NCBI RefSeq assembly: GCF_034263275.1
Contig: NZ_CP139559.1
Span: 3,038,001 to 3,102,000 of the forward strand
DNA length: 64,000 nucleotides
Direction of reading: 5' to 3'
From: Mucilaginibacter sp. cycad4
GTDB lineage: Bacteria; Bacteroidota; Bacteroidia; Sphingobacteriales; Sphingobacteriaceae
Below, piece by piece: positions 1-8,655 of the stretch (the first letter of the stretch is position 1; each line of letters begins with the position of its first letter). Both the position numbers and the translations under genes were made by a program. The notes under the pieces were generated by a model. That model saw only the letters and a list, made by a program, of their open reading frames with translations, made no database searches and had not been told where the DNA came from.

Positions 1-958
1 TACCGGTATTAAACATGGTATTAATCCCGCTTTTAGCATGGTCGGCCATAATGAGACCACAGAATTGAAGGCCCGTTTTACGGAAACGCTGTGTACTGTA
101 ATCCCAAAGTTTTACTTCGGCATAGTTATTCTTTAGGTTCGAGTTATTGGTATCGGCACCTATATTGCACCATTCGCCCAATACCGAGTTACCAAGGTAA
201 CCTTCGTGACCTTTTGACGAATATCCCCAGATCACCGAATTGTTTATCTCGCCGCCAACCCGGCAATATGGCCCAATGGTGGTAGCGCCATAAATCTTAG
301 TCCCCATTTTTACCTGCGAATGTTCGCAAATAGCAAATGGCCCGCGGATATGGGTACCTTCCCAAACTTCGGTATTAGCCGAAAGGTAGATAGGACCGTT
401 GGTAGTGTTAAATGTTGAACATTCGGCAACAGCACCTTCTTCAGCAAAAAAATCATCACCTATAATAACGTTGGTCGAACTAATCGCTGCGCTTGTCCGC
501 CCCTTAGTAAGCAACTGAAAATCTTTACGAAGCTCAATGTCATTCTTCCTGAAAATATCTTCCGGGTATTTGATCGATACAAAAAGGTTGGGGTAGTTTA
601 CCACATCGCCAAAATCAGCGCCTGCATCAAAACTTTCGGCATCCGTGGCATTAAGCTTAACAGCAACCAACTGGTCATTATACTTTAACGCCTGCCCGGT
701 TTGCAATTTGTCAATTGCTTCAACCAGGTTTTCGTCAGGACATACAGCCCCATTGATAAAAACGTTATCGGCCTCAATATTTATCGGGAACTTTACTTTT
801 AAGTAGTCAAGCGTATGAAAGGAATAAGCGCTGTTTAAATGCTTCGCCCATTTTTCGGCAATGGTGAGTATCCCGATACGAAGATCGGCAACTGGCCGGG
901 TATACGTAAGGGGCAGCAGCGAATGGTGTGCGTTATCGTCAAAAAGGATAATTGCCAT
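1..958 (-). CDS. GlmU-like putative sugar nucleotidyltransferase (partial, 3' end cut by window)
   Basis: Reading the minus strand from the ATG at 956-958 gives an open frame to the window edge, about 319 residues, so the C-terminus is missing. The product begins MAIILFDDNAHHSLLPLTY and continues TRPVADLRIG, the hallmark start of the Bacteroidota GlmU-family proteins. The N-terminal part is nucleotidyltransferase-like; the second half shows hexapeptide-type repeats (for example GTKIYGATTIGPYCRVGGE) expected of a left-handed beta-helix acyltransferase. The family is presumed to activate a sugar phosphate with a nucleotide, but substrate and acyl donor are not known from sequence. It lies upstream-facing away from the rpmE2 terminator, so it is probably transcribed separately or by read-through from rpmE2. 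Confidence 0.8.
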   Translation of the reverse strand, partial: MAIILFDDNAHHSLLPLTYTRPVADLRIGILTIAEKWAKHLNSAYSFHTLDYLKVKFPINIEADNVFINGAVCPDENLVEAIDKLQTGQALKYNDQLVAVKLNATDAESFDAGADFGDVVNYPNLFVSIKYPEDIFRKNDIELRKDFQLLTKGRTSAAISSTNVIIGDDFFAEEGAVAECSTFNTTNGPIYLSANTEVWEGTHIRGPFAICEHSQVKMGTKIYGATTIGPYCRVGGEINNSVIWGYSSKGHEGYLGNSVLGEWCNIGADTNNSNLKNNYAEVKLWDYSTQRFRKTGLQFCGLIMADHAKSGINTMFNTG

Positions 959-974
959 GGCGCAAAAATAAAAA

Positions 975-1000
975 AAGTCCCGACTGCAAAGCCGGGACTT
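975..1000 (-). terminator. Intrinsic terminator after rpmE2
   Basis: Positions 975-982 and 993-1000 form an 8-bp stem (AAGTCCCG with CGGGACTT). On the minus strand the stem is followed by a T-rich run, as expected for termination of rpmE2 just before the next gene. Confidence 0.8.
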
Positions 1001-1022
1001 GTAAATATTAATTGAACAAAAA

Positions 1023-1271
1023 TTACTTTTTGTTGTAACGTGAGCGGAATTTGTCAATACGACCTGCAGTATCAACCAGTTTCATTTTACCGGTGTAGAA
1101 AGGGTGCGAAGTGTGAGAAATCTCTAATTTAACCAATGGATATTCGTTACCATCTTCCCATTTAACGGTTTCGCGGGTATCGATGCAAGATTTAGTGATA
1201 AAAGAATAGTCGTTTGACATATCTTTAAATACAACTAACCTATAGTTTGATGGATGCAGATCTTTTTTCAT
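1023..1271 (-). CDS. rpmE2: 50S ribosomal protein L31 type B
   Basis: This 82-residue protein begins [17 protein letters not shown] and contains the TSHPFYTGK segment typical of L31. The CxxC zinc ligands of the zinc-binding form are absent, which places it in the zinc-independent type B (L31p, RpmE2/YkgM type). It joins the large ribosomal subunit near the central protuberance. The gene stands alone, followed by a clear hairpin terminator and preceded by a TACATTTG box at 1316-1323 on the minus strand. Confidence 0.95.
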   Translation of the reverse strand: MKKDLHPSNYRLVVFKDMSNDYSFITKSCIDTRETVKWEDGNEYPLVKLEISHTSHPFYTGKMKLVDTAGRIDKFRSRYNKK

Positions 1272-1315
1272 TATATTATATAAACTTACCTTCTGTACTT
1301 TACTTAAAAGAGGTG

Positions 1316-1323
1316 CAAATGTA
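1316..1323 (-). promoter_or_regulatory. Bacteroidota-type -7 box upstream of rpmE2
   Basis: TACATTTG on the minus strand matches the Bacteroidota sigma-ABfr -7 consensus TAnnTTTG, 44 bases before the rpmE2 ATG. No convincing -33 TTTG is seen at the usual spacing. Confidence 0.5.
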
Positions 1324-1482
1324 ATAATAAAAGTGAAAACTGGAAAAGCAAATTAAAAATAGTTTATTATTGTTCATGGATGATAGTTCATGGTTTATAG
1401 CCGGGTAAAAACAGCAGTTGAAGGAATTGACTATAAATGTGTTAGAATAAAAATAACTTAACTAATCTCTGCTTTCTAATCT

Positions 1483-1893
1483 TTAATCTCTAACTTCCTG
1501 GCAAAGTTCTATCAAAACGCCATTAGCGCTCTTTGGATGTACGAAGCAAACCAGTTTATTATCTGCCCCTTGCTTAGGTTCATCATTTAATAAAACAAAG
1601 TCTTCGTTTTTAAGGCGTTTCATTTCAGCTTCAATATCATCCACCTCAAAAGCTATATGATGAATCCCCTCGCCTTTTTTTGCTATAAACTTAGCTATAG
1701 CGCTATCATCATTCAGCGCCTCGAGCAATTCAATTTTATTTGGCCCGCTTTGCAGAAAAGCCGTAACCACATGTTCGCTCTCTACAGTTTCGATTTTATA
1801 TACAGGTGTATTCAGCAATTTGGAGTAGATTTCCCCTGCTAATTTAACACTGTTAACTGCTATGCCAATGTGCTCCACTTTGTTCATGTCCAA
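1483..1893 (-). CDS. mce: Methylmalonyl-CoA epimerase
   Basis: A 136-residue glyoxalase-fold (VOC superfamily) protein. It interconverts (R)- and (S)-methylmalonyl-CoA in the propionyl-CoA/succinyl-CoA pathway. The N-terminal VEHIGIAV segment with His8, the central GIHHIAFEVDDIE and the C-terminal ANGVLIELCQE match the family's metal-binding His, His and Glu positions. Length is normal for the family. It is divergent from iscS; no other methylmalonyl-CoA gene is nearby. Cytoplasmic. Confidence 0.92.
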   Translation of the reverse strand: MDMNKVEHIGIAVNSVKLAGEIYSKLLNTPVYKIETVESEHVVTAFLQSGPNKIELLEALNDDSAIAKFIAKKGEGIHHIAFEVDDIEAEMKRLKNEDFVLLNDEPKQGADNKLVCFVHPKSANGVLIELCQEVRD

Positions 1894-1963
1894 ATATTGT
1901 AAATTATTGGTCAGCTTTGGTTATTTGCGAAGTATTTTAGCTGAATTTCAATAAAAACTTGCG

Positions 1964-1971
1964 TATCTTTG
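1964..1971 (+). promoter_or_regulatory. -7 promoter box for the isc genes
   Basis: TATCTTTG matches the Bacteroidota TAnnTTTG box 27 bases before the iscS ATG, giving a short predicted leader of about 20 nt. The -33 element is weak. Confidence 0.6.
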
Positions 1972-1998
1972 TTTTGTTAATATATTTCAAAAAGGACT

Positions 1999-3210
1999 AT
2001 GAATATCCCAATTTATTTAGATAACAATGCAACTACACCGATGGACCCACGGGTACTGGAGGCTATGTTACCATATTTTAACGAAAAATTTGGTAATGCG
2101 GCGAGCCGTAACCATGCGTTTGGCTGGGTTGCAGAGGAGGCGGTTGATTACGCACGCGAACAGGTTGCCAAATTGATAGGCGCATCTGAAAAAGAGATCA
2201 TCTTTACCTCTGGTGCTACAGAATCAGATAACCTTGCTATTAAAGGGGTGTTTGAAATGTACAAAGACAAAGGTAACCACATCATAACTGCCGTTACTGA
2301 GCATAAAGCTGTGCTTGACGCCTGTAAACATGTAGAAAAACTGGGCGGTAAAGTAACTTATTTACCGGTTAAAGAAGACGGTCTTGTTGACCTTGCTGAA
2401 CTTGAAGCAGCAATGACCCCAGAAACTATCCTGGTATCTATCATGTATGGCAATAACGAGATAGGCGTTATTCAGCCAATTAAAGAAATTTCGGCTATTG
2501 CCCACAAACATGGTGCATTATTTATGACCGATGCGGTACAGGCAGTTGGTAAGATCCCTGTTGACGTTAACGCTGATGGTATTGACTTGTTAGCTTTATC
2601 AGCTCACAAAATATACGGCCCTAAAGGCGTTGGTGCTTTATACGTACGCCGTAAAGGACCAAGGGTTAAAGTTACTGCCCAGATGGACGGTGGCGGTCAC
2701 GAGCGTGGTATGCGTTCAGGCACCCTTAACGTACCGGGTATTGTTGGTTTGGGTAAAGCTTGTGAGCTTTGCGGCCAGGAAATGGAAAGTGAAGCAAAAC
2801 GCCTTTCAGCTTTACGCGATAAATTGCAATCGGCCTTAACAGTATTGGAAGAAAGCTATGTAAATGGTAACGTTGAACACCGCTTACCGCATGTGGCCAA
2901 CATTTCGTTCAAATACGTTGAAGGCGAAGGCTTGATGATGGCTATGAAAGATCTGGCCGTATCATCAGGTTCGGCTTGTACTTCCGCTTCATTGGAGCCA
3001 TCATACGTATTGAAAAGCTTAGGCCTGTCTGATGATTTGGCACACTCTTCTATCCGTTTTGGCCTGGGCCGTTTCACTACCGAAGAAGAAGTTGATTACG
3101 CCGTTGAAGTAACCAAAAAAGCGGTTACCCACCTGCGCGAGCTTTCACCACTATGGGAAATGTTTAAAGAAGGTATCGACCTTAACTCAATTGAGTGGGC
3201 AGAACATTAA
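1999..3210 (+). CDS. iscS: Cysteine desulfurase IscS
   Basis: A 403-residue PLP-dependent class V aminotransferase-fold enzyme that takes sulfur from L-cysteine and passes it as a persulfide to IscU and other acceptors. The PLP lysine is Lys204 in [14 protein letters not shown] and the sulfur-carrying cysteine is Cys327 in [17 protein letters not shown], nearly the same numbers as in the 404-residue E. coli enzyme. The long active-site loop around [10 protein letters not shown] is that of the IscS/NifS group, not SufS. It is followed by iscU and iscA on the same strand; no iscR, hscA, hscB or fdx is seen here. Confidence 0.96.
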   Translation: MNIPIYLDNNATTPMDPRVLEAMLPYFNEKFGNAASRNHAFGWVAEEAVDYAREQVAKLIGASEKEIIFTSGATESDNLAIKGVFEMYKDKGNHIITAVTEHKAVLDACKHVEKLGGKVTYLPVKEDGLVDLAELEAAMTPETILVSIMYGNNEIGVIQPIKEISAIAHKHGALFMTDAVQAVGKIPVDVNADGIDLLALSAHKIYGPKGVGALYVRRKGPRVKVTAQMDGGGHERGMRSGTLNVPGIVGLGKACELCGQEMESEAKRLSALRDKLQSALTVLEESYVNGNVEHRLPHVANISFKYVEGEGLMMAMKDLAVSSGSACTSASLEPSYVLKSLGLSDDLAHSSIRFGLGRFTTEEEVDYAVEVTKKAVTHLRELSPLWEMFKEGIDLNSIEWAEH

Positions 3211-3211
3211 T

Positions 3212-3330
3212 TTGATTTCGGATTTGGAAGGTTCGATTTCGGATTTTTCATTTCAGATACTAAAAAAATAAATATTACGAGTTTAAATTATTCAATAATT
3301 CACTAACTCACTAATTCAATAATTAAAAGA
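3212..3330. repeat. Degenerate short-word repeats between iscS and iscU
   Basis: The word GATTTCGGATTT occurs twice within 3212-3250, followed at about 3290-3325 by overlapping variants of ATTCAATAATT, TTCACTAACT and TCACTAATT. The stretch has no open frame and no clear hairpin. Confidence 0.6.
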
Positions 3331-3333
3331 ACA

Positions 3334-3747
3334 ATGGCATATTCAGATAAAGTAATCGATCACTACACTAACCCCCGCAATGTGGGCACTTTGGATAAAA
3401 GCAGCCACAAAGTAGGTACAGGCTTAGTTGGTGCACCTGAATGCGGCGACGTAATGCGCCTGCAGATCCAGGTTGATGATAACAATGTTATCACCGATGC
3501 AAAATTCAAAACTTTCGGTTGCGGTTCGGCAATCGCTTCTTCATCATTGGCTACTGAGTGGCTTAAAGGCAAAAGCATTGACGACGCTATGAAAATAGAT
3601 AACATGGACATCGTTGAAGAGCTTGCCCTTCCACCGGTAAAAATTCACTGCTCGGTATTAGCAGAAGACGCTATCAAAGCAGCGATCAATGATTTCCGCG
3701 TTAAAAACGGCTTAGCGCCAATTGAAAGCGAAAAAGTACACCACTAA
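3334..3747 (+). CDS. iscU: Iron-sulfur cluster assembly scaffold IscU
   Basis: A 137-residue scaffold on which new [2Fe-2S] clusters are built from IscS sulfur. The three ligand cysteines are Cys37 (GAPECGDVM), Cys63 (FGCGSAIASS) and Cys106 (KIHCSVLAED), identical in number to E. coli IscU, and Asp39 is present. The LPPVKIHC segment is the HscA-recognition motif of the family, although no hscA lies in the window. It begins 123 bases after iscS, separated by word repeats that may insulate or regulate it. Confidence 0.96.
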   Translation: MAYSDKVIDHYTNPRNVGTLDKSSHKVGTGLVGAPECGDVMRLQIQVDDNNVITDAKFKTFGCGSAIASSSLATEWLKGKSIDDAMKIDNMDIVEELALPPVKIHCSVLAEDAIKAAINDFRVKNGLAPIESEKVHH

Positions 3748-3817
3748 AAAGACTTTAAGATGCAGGAGGCAAGAAAACAAGACTTTTTCCCTGTATCTTA
3801 ATTTTTAGTAATTGGCG

Positions 3818-3876
3818 TACGAGAGACGAGTGAAAAATCTTGACTCTTGAATCTAATAATCTTGACTCTTTTAAAA
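3818..3876. repeat. Degenerate short-word repeats before iscA
   Basis: The stretch contains CTTGACTCTT twice, at about 3838-3848 and 3860-3870, around GAATCTAATAAT. The same style of word repeat precedes iscU and appears elsewhere in intergenic DNA of this window. Confidence 0.55.
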
Positions 3877-4203
3877 ATGGTAACTGTAACTGATAAAGCA
3901 AAAAGCAAAATAGAACACCTGATGCAGGATGCAGGCCTTGACGCCTCGTACTTTCTGCGTGTATCTGTTCAGGGCGGTGGTTGCTCTGGCTTATCATACA
4001 ATCTTGATTTTGATAACGAAGAGAAAAAAGGCGATCAGTTTTTTGAAGACCAGGGTGTCCGCATGGCGCTCGACATGAAATCGTTCCTGTACCTTGCCGG
4101 TACCGAACTTGATTTTTCTGACGGCCTTAACGGCAAGGGCTTCAATTTCCACAACCCTAACGCCAGCCGTACCTGCGGTTGCGGCGAAAGTTTTTCGGTA
4201 TAA
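3877..4203 (+). CDS. iscA: Iron-sulfur cluster carrier/assembly protein, IscA (HesB) family
   Basis: From the ATG at 3877 the protein is 108 residues. An in-frame TTG at 3847 would add ten residues made of word-repeat DNA and is less likely. The three conserved A-type carrier cysteines are Cys36 in GGGCSGLSY and Cys100/Cys102 in RTCGCGESF. IscA-type proteins receive clusters from IscU and hand them to apo-proteins; the SufA/ErpA alternatives cannot be excluded, but position behind iscSU favours IscA. A strong terminator follows at once. Confidence 0.93.
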   Translation: MVTVTDKAKSKIEHLMQDAGLDASYFLRVSVQGGGCSGLSYNLDFDNEEKKGDQFFEDQGVRMALDMKSFLYLAGTELDFSDGLNGKGFNFHNPNASRTCGCGESFSV

Positions 4204-4222
4204 TTCAACCTTAAAATAATTG

Positions 4223-4252
4223 AAAAGAGGCGCCATAAGCGCCTCTTTTTGT
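4223..4252 (+). terminator. Intrinsic terminator of the isc genes
   Basis: An 11-bp stem (4223-4233 with 4239-4249, core AGAGGCGC/GCGCCTCT) with a five-base loop ends in a T run. Confidence 0.9.
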
Positions 4253-4263
4253 TTAAAGTATGC

Positions 4264-4316
4264 TGCCGCGGGCTTTCAGCCCGCGGTTAAACGTGGTTTC
4301 AGCTTTCAGCTGAATT
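4264..4316. repeat. Pair of REP-like hairpins
   Basis: Two small hairpins sit side by side: CCGCGGGCT (4266-4274) with AGCCCGCGG (4278-4286), and TTCAGCT (4298-4304) with AGCTGAA (4308-4314). Both have a TTC loop, so both carry the core GCTTTCAGC. This resembles REP elements mobilised by RAYT transposases. The second arm abuts the stop codon of the convergent minus-strand gene. Confidence 0.6.
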
Positions 4317-4318
4317 AC

Positions 4319-5149
4319 CTAAAACATATCCTCCGGTTGTATTCTATCAGGTATCGCCTGCTCCACACTCCAATGCTCGGCTATTTTATCTTCAGCCACC
4401 CTGAATATTTCATAAAACACAAACGTTTTATGCGTTCTGTTAAACTGTGACTGAACTACAACGAAATCGCCTTCGGCAATAAGCCTGTAAATTTTAATAG
4501 CCCGTTCAGGTTGCGAAAGGTATTTAACTAATCCACCTCCTGAAGCGAACACAGAACCATCATGCTCAACATACGCGGTATCGATAAACTGATTAGCAGA
4601 TTGCTTAGCTATAATCGCTTTGTAAAATTGAGCAACTACAAGTTTGCTATTTTCCGCCAAAGCACTATGATCAATTTCGGCTGTACCATTAGTTGAGGTT
4701 ACCGTTTTCCCACTTTCATCCGGCAAAGGTTGTATAGCATCCCAATGTTCAATCAGCATACCATCTTTTAACTTAAACAGGTCGACCACAGCCATGTGTT
4801 TCCCCATAAACTGAACATCAAGGTGGGTTACTACAAAATCGCCTTCCTGTATTGACCTTACAATTGGTGATTTCGCACCCTCGGGAGGCGGCGGCAGAGT
4901 TTTCAGGTAATTGATCATTTCGATTATGCCTGCCCTCCCCTGTTTAACGGTAGGGTTATGTTGTTTATAATCTTCAACTATAAATTCGGGGATCAGCTCG
5001 GTTTTACGCTGCCCTACTATCTGCTTATAAAAAGACAGTACTCTTTGTTTATTAGTTATGGTATCCATATAGGTACGTGATTTTGCGGCCTGGGCAGAGC
5101 ATATTAAAATACAGCATGCGCCCAATGCCAATACTGGAGTAATTTTCAT
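4319..5149 (-). CDS. Secreted tandem NTF2-fold (SnoaL-like) protein
   Basis: A 276-residue protein with an N-terminal hydrophobic signal peptide (residues 1-21, ending in CSAQA). Two NTF2-like units follow: about 30-145 (RVLSFYKQIVGQR ... GMLIEHWDAIQPLPD) and about 165-276 (LVVAQFYKAIIAKQ ... DKIAEHWSVEQAIPD). Each ends in the same EHWD/EHWS-x-QxIPD motif, so the gene arose by internal duplication. Family members are small ligand-binding or hydrolase-like domains; no substrate can be named. It stands alone, convergent with the isc genes. Confidence 0.75.
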   Translation of the reverse strand: MKITPVLALGACCILICSAQAAKSRTYMDTITNKQRVLSFYKQIVGQRKTELIPEFIVEDYKQHNPTVKQGRAGIIEMINYLKTLPPPPEGAKSPIVRSIQEGDFVVTHLDVQFMGKHMAVVDLFKLKDGMLIEHWDAIQPLPDESGKTVTSTNGTAEIDHSALAENSKLVVAQFYKAIIAKQSANQFIDTAYVEHDGSVFASGGGLVKYLSQPERAIKIYRLIAEGDFVVVQSQFNRTHKTFVFYEIFRVAEDKIAEHWSVEQAIPDRIQPEDMF

Positions 5150-5371
5150 TACTGTTAAATAAATTGATCAGAAATTTTCAGACAATACTAAACACTGCCG
5201 CAAATAGCAGCGTGTTTCCGAACCTGTATTAACAGGCCGTGGCCTTAAGCGACCCTTGTTTTATATGTGGATATAATGATTATAAAGTGAAGATAAAGAA
5301 AATTTGAAAATATCATGCTAACGAAGTTTAAAACTGCTTTATGCTTCATTCGTTATTTTGCAAAATAGAAT

Positions 5372-5379
5372 TAGCTTTG
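5372..5379 (+). promoter_or_regulatory. -7 promoter box upstream of the acyl-CoA ligase
   Basis: TAGCTTTG matches TAnnTTTG 22 bases upstream of the ATG at 5402. A TTTG at 5357-5360 is too close to be a normal -33 element. Confidence 0.5.
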
Positions 5380-5401
5380 TTTCCAACATCCAATTACATA
5401 A

Positions 5402-7312
5402 ATGAGTAAAAATACCGAGCTTTCAACTGTTCCGAGTTTCATTCGCAATACCGTTGCTAATATTCATTCCTTAGATCATACGTTCCTGCTCCATAAAGTT
5501 AAAGACACCTGGGTTGAGATCAGTTATGGTGAGGCGTTGGAAAAAATAGATGCTATTTCGGCCTGGTTTCTGCATATTGGTATCAGGAAAGGCGACAGGC
5601 TGTCGCTGATTATCGAAAACGGTCCAAATTACGTTTATTACGATCAGGCCCTGCAACAGATTGGTGCAGTTAATACCTCCATATACCCTACCCTTACCGA
5701 AAATGAAATCGAATATATTCTGAATGATTCGGGGGCCCGTGCCATTATCTGTGGTAACCCATTCCTGTTCAGAAAGGTTTTAAAAGTGGCTAACAACTGC
5801 CCGGAGCTGATCCGCCTGATCCCGGCATTTGATGATTTTGAAAAATTTAGTGACAAGATAAGTTTAAATGCCGGGGTTGTAAGCTTTGAACAGGTAATTG
5901 CCGAAGGCCGCACGCTGGTGGAGCAATATCGCCATGCTATTAACGCAGCGCGCGAAGCCATCTTAACAACAGATACTTCATGCCTTATTTATACATCGGG
6001 TACCACTGGTGTACCTAAAGGGGTTGTGTTAACACATCATAACCTTACACAGAATACCATCAACAGCCTCATCCAGATTCCGTTTGTTGAAAAAACAGAC
6101 AGGTTTTTATCATTCCTCCCGCTATCGCACGTATTTGAGCGCACCATTTACCATATAGCCATTTACCGGGGATCACAAATCGCCTTTGCCCAAAGTCTTG
6201 AACTGCTGGCGAAAAACATGGGCGAGGTTAAACCTACTATACTTTGCTGTGTACCCCGGTTATTGGAACGTATCCACGACAAAGCCATCAAAAGCGGCAC
6301 ATCGGCCGGCGGCCTTAAAACCAAGATCTTTCTTTGGGCATTTGAGATCGGTAAAAAAGTACGTCTGGTGCAGGAAGCCGGTAAATCGCCTAATGTTGTC
6401 CTAAAAGCACAACATGGCATTGCCGAAAAACTGGTATTCAGCAAGATCAAGGAAAAAACAGGCGGACAATTGAAATTCATGGTATCGGGTGGTGGCGCGT
6501 TACCTAAAAACATCGGTGAATTTTTTGGCGACCTGGGCATTGTAATTTTAGAGGGTTTTGGCTTAACTGAAACCTCGCCCGTAATGGCAGTTACAGAGCG
6601 CCACAGGGTAATTTATGGTACCGTTGGCCGTATTATTCCCGGTATTGAAGTGGCTATCCAGAATGTCGATACCAAACAGATCTATAGTATCCAAACACAC
6701 GATAACTTTAAAGAAGACACCCTGACCGAAGAAGGCGAGATCATTGTTCGCGGGCATTGTGTAATGAAAGGCTACTGGAACAAGCCCGAAGAAACGGCTA
6801 CTGTTATTGATTCGCACGGCTGGTTCCATACCGGCGATATCGGCAGGTTTTTCCGCGGCAACCTCCAAATTACCGACCGCCTTAAAAACATGCTGGTGAA
6901 TGCTTACGGCAAAAATATCTACCCAACGCCGGTAGAGAACACTTACCTCAAAAGCCCTAAAATTGAACAGGTGTTTTTAGTAGGCGATAAACGCGAATAC
7001 ATTGCTGCCATTATTGTGCCGGCACGCGAAACCCTGCAGGAAACCTTTAACCTTCAAAATGATTTCTTTGAACGCCCTGAAGTATTTATTGATGATAAAG
7101 AAATAGTTGACTGGGTAGGCGCCGACATCCGTAAATACAGCAATGAGCTGGCCAAGTTTGAACGTATCAAATCATTCAAGATAAAACGCAACCCTTTCAG
7201 CATGGATGAAGGTGAGATTACCCCCACCATGAAAGCCAAACGCAAGGTCATCGAAAAGAAATACGCTGCCGATATTGATGAATTGTATGTTGGCGAGACT
7301 GAGGAAGACTAA
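5402..7312 (+). CDS. Long-chain fatty acid--CoA ligase (AMP-forming)
   Basis: A 636-residue ANL-superfamily adenylating enzyme of the FAA1/FadD15 type. It activates long-chain fatty acids to acyl-CoA through an acyl-AMP. The P-loop is LIYTSGTTGVPKGVVLTHHN (about 195-214), followed by a GFGLTETSPV adenine-binding segment and a GWFHTGDIG motif; a C-terminal lid with ITPTMKAKRKVIEKKY closes the protein. Such long enzymes with the VSGGGALPK segment are found across Bacteroidota. It is monocistronic here. Cytoplasmic or membrane-associated. Confidence 0.92.
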   Translation: MSKNTELSTVPSFIRNTVANIHSLDHTFLLHKVKDTWVEISYGEALEKIDAISAWFLHIGIRKGDRLSLIIENGPNYVYYDQALQQIGAVNTSIYPTLTENEIEYILNDSGARAIICGNPFLFRKVLKVANNCPELIRLIPAFDDFEKFSDKISLNAGVVSFEQVIAEGRTLVEQYRHAINAAREAILTTDTSCLIYTSGTTGVPKGVVLTHHNLTQNTINSLIQIPFVEKTDRFLSFLPLSHVFERTIYHIAIYRGSQIAFAQSLELLAKNMGEVKPTILCCVPRLLERIHDKAIKSGTSAGGLKTKIFLWAFEIGKKVRLVQEAGKSPNVVLKAQHGIAEKLVFSKIKEKTGGQLKFMVSGGGALPKNIGEFFGDLGIVILEGFGLTETSPVMAVTERHRVIYGTVGRIIPGIEVAIQNVDTKQIYSIQTHDNFKEDTLTEEGEIIVRGHCVMKGYWNKPEETATVIDSHGWFHTGDIGRFFRGNLQITDRLKNMLVNAYGKNIYPTPVENTYLKSPKIEQVFLVGDKREYIAAIIVPARETLQETFNLQNDFFERPEVFIDDKEIVDWVGADIRKYSNELAKFERIKSFKIKRNPFSMDEGEITPTMKAKRKVIEKKYAADIDELYVGETEED

Positions 7313-7317
7313 GAACC

Positions 7318-7411
7318 ATGATTTTTAGGATTAAAGGATTTCTTGATAGCGTGATGCAGTCGAGAAGTCCTTTCAGCCTGGTTGAACTCAACATCAGGAA
7401 ATCCTAAAATC
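7318..7411. repeat. Inverted word repeat of the TTAGGATTAAAGGATT type
   Basis: TGATTTTTAGGATT (7318-7331) is repeated in inverted, slightly shortened form at about 7399-7411 (AATCCTAAAATCA). Similar AATCCTGAAAATC words recur at 33421-33465. The intervening 70 bases have no open frame. Confidence 0.55.
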
Positions 7412-7439
7412 AAGCGCATCAGGGTTTAGTTTTTTTTAC

Positions 7440-7447
7440 TAACTTTG
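7440..7447 (+). promoter_or_regulatory. -7 box directly before the DUF763 start
   Basis: TAACTTTG matches TAnnTTTG and lies only five bases before the ATG at 7453, so transcription would begin at or very near the start codon. Confidence 0.55.
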
Positions 7448-7452
7448 TTAGC

Positions 7453-8655
7453 ATGAAGCGATCAGGCAGTGCTGACTTACCGTTACATTATGGCTATGTG
7501 CCACAGTGGCTTGCCGAACGGATGGCCAAGCTTGGCCTTGCTGTGGTGGAAACCATCGTGATGGATTACGGTAAGGATGAAGTACTTCGCCGTTTGAGCG
7601 ATCCTTTTTGGTTTCAGAGTTTAGGTGCTGTTATGGGGATGGACTGGCATTCATCCGGCATAACAACCTCCGTGATGGGTGCTTTAAAAAAATCTATTAA
7701 CCCGCACAGCCGCGAATTGGGCATTTATATTTGCGGTGGGAAAGGTAAACACTCCAAACAAACCCCGGCCGAGCTTTTAAAAGTAGGCGAAACTACCGGG
7801 CTTGACGGTAATTACCTGGTGAAATGCAGTAAACTGAGTGCCAAGGTTGATAATACCGCCATTCAGGACGGCTTCCAGCTTTATACCCATAATTTTATTT
7901 TAAGCGATACCGGCAAATGGGCCGTGGTACAGCAGGGCATGAGCGATGCCAGCAGCACCGCCCGAAGGTACCACTGGCATTCGGAGCAGTTAAGCTCCTT
8001 TGTGGATGATCCGCATACTTTTATCTATGGTAAGAACAACGGCTATATCCTGAACATGACAGATAAGGAAGCAGATGTTTCACGCAATGGCGTTATGCAG
8101 ATCGCCGCCGAAAACCCCGGTATCATGATCAGGGAGATCAGCAAGCTGGTGATGCCCAGCCATCATGAGGTGTACGCCAAAGATGTCGACCTTAAACGCC
8201 TCGGTGCTGTACTTTGGCTGGCCCATGAAAAACAGCCCAAAGATTTTGAAGACCTGCTATTGCTTCAAGGTTTAGGGCCACGTACATTACAATCACTGGC
8301 TTTAGTGAGCGAGGTGATCCATGGCACACCATCCCGGTTCAAGGATCCTGCGAGGTTTTCCTTTGCACATGGCGGTAAGGATGGCGCCCCCTTTCCGGTG
8401 CCTGTTAAAGTTTATGACGAAACATTAAACACCCTGCAAACGGCTATTCACAGAGCAAAAATGGGTAATACTGATAAAAACGAAGCCATCAAACGCCTTT
8501 CCCAAATAGCCGAAAGAGCTGAAAAAGATTTCACGCCTAATGCCAACTTTGATAAAGTTATTGAAAAGGAACGCAACGATTCGTGGAAATATGGGGGCCG
8601 TACCGTTTTTGGCAAGGCTCAACCACCTGTACAGCAACAATTAAAACTATTTTAA
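7453..8655 (+). CDS. DUF763 family protein
   Basis: A 400-residue protein of the DUF763 family, recognised by the start KRSGSADLPLHYGYVPQWL and by motifs such as IYICGGKGKHSK and RRYHWHSEQLSSFVDDPHT. The function of the family is unknown. Residues about 270-288 (LLQGLGPRTLQSLALVSEV) look like a helix-hairpin-helix motif, which suggests nucleic acid contact, but that is inference. No signal peptide, so probably cytoplasmic. Its stop codon overlaps the convergent DUF4142 gene by nine bases. The start is placed by the adjacent promoter box. Confidence 0.85.
   Translation: MKRSGSADLPLHYGYVPQWLAERMAKLGLAVVETIVMDYGKDEVLRRLSDPFWFQSLGAVMGMDWHSSGITTSVMGALKKSINPHSRELGIYICGGKGKHSKQTPAELLKVGETTGLDGNYLVKCSKLSAKVDNTAIQDGFQLYTHNFILSDTGKWAVVQQGMSDASSTARRYHWHSEQLSSFVDDPHTFIYGKNNGYILNMTDKEADVSRNGVMQIAAENPGIMIREISKLVMPSHHEVYAKDVDLKRLGAVLWLAHEKQPKDFEDLLLLQGLGPRTLQSLALVSEVIHGTPSRFKDPARFSFAHGGKDGAPFPVPVKVYDETLNTLQTAIHRAKMGNTDKNEAIKRLSQIAERAEKDFTPNANFDKVIEKERNDSWKYGGRTVFGKAQPPVQQQLKLF

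Noticed and set aside
3847..3876. Upstream TTG start for iscA
   Set aside because: The extra ten residues are encoded by word-repeat DNA, while the ATG at 3877 gives the normal family N-terminus.
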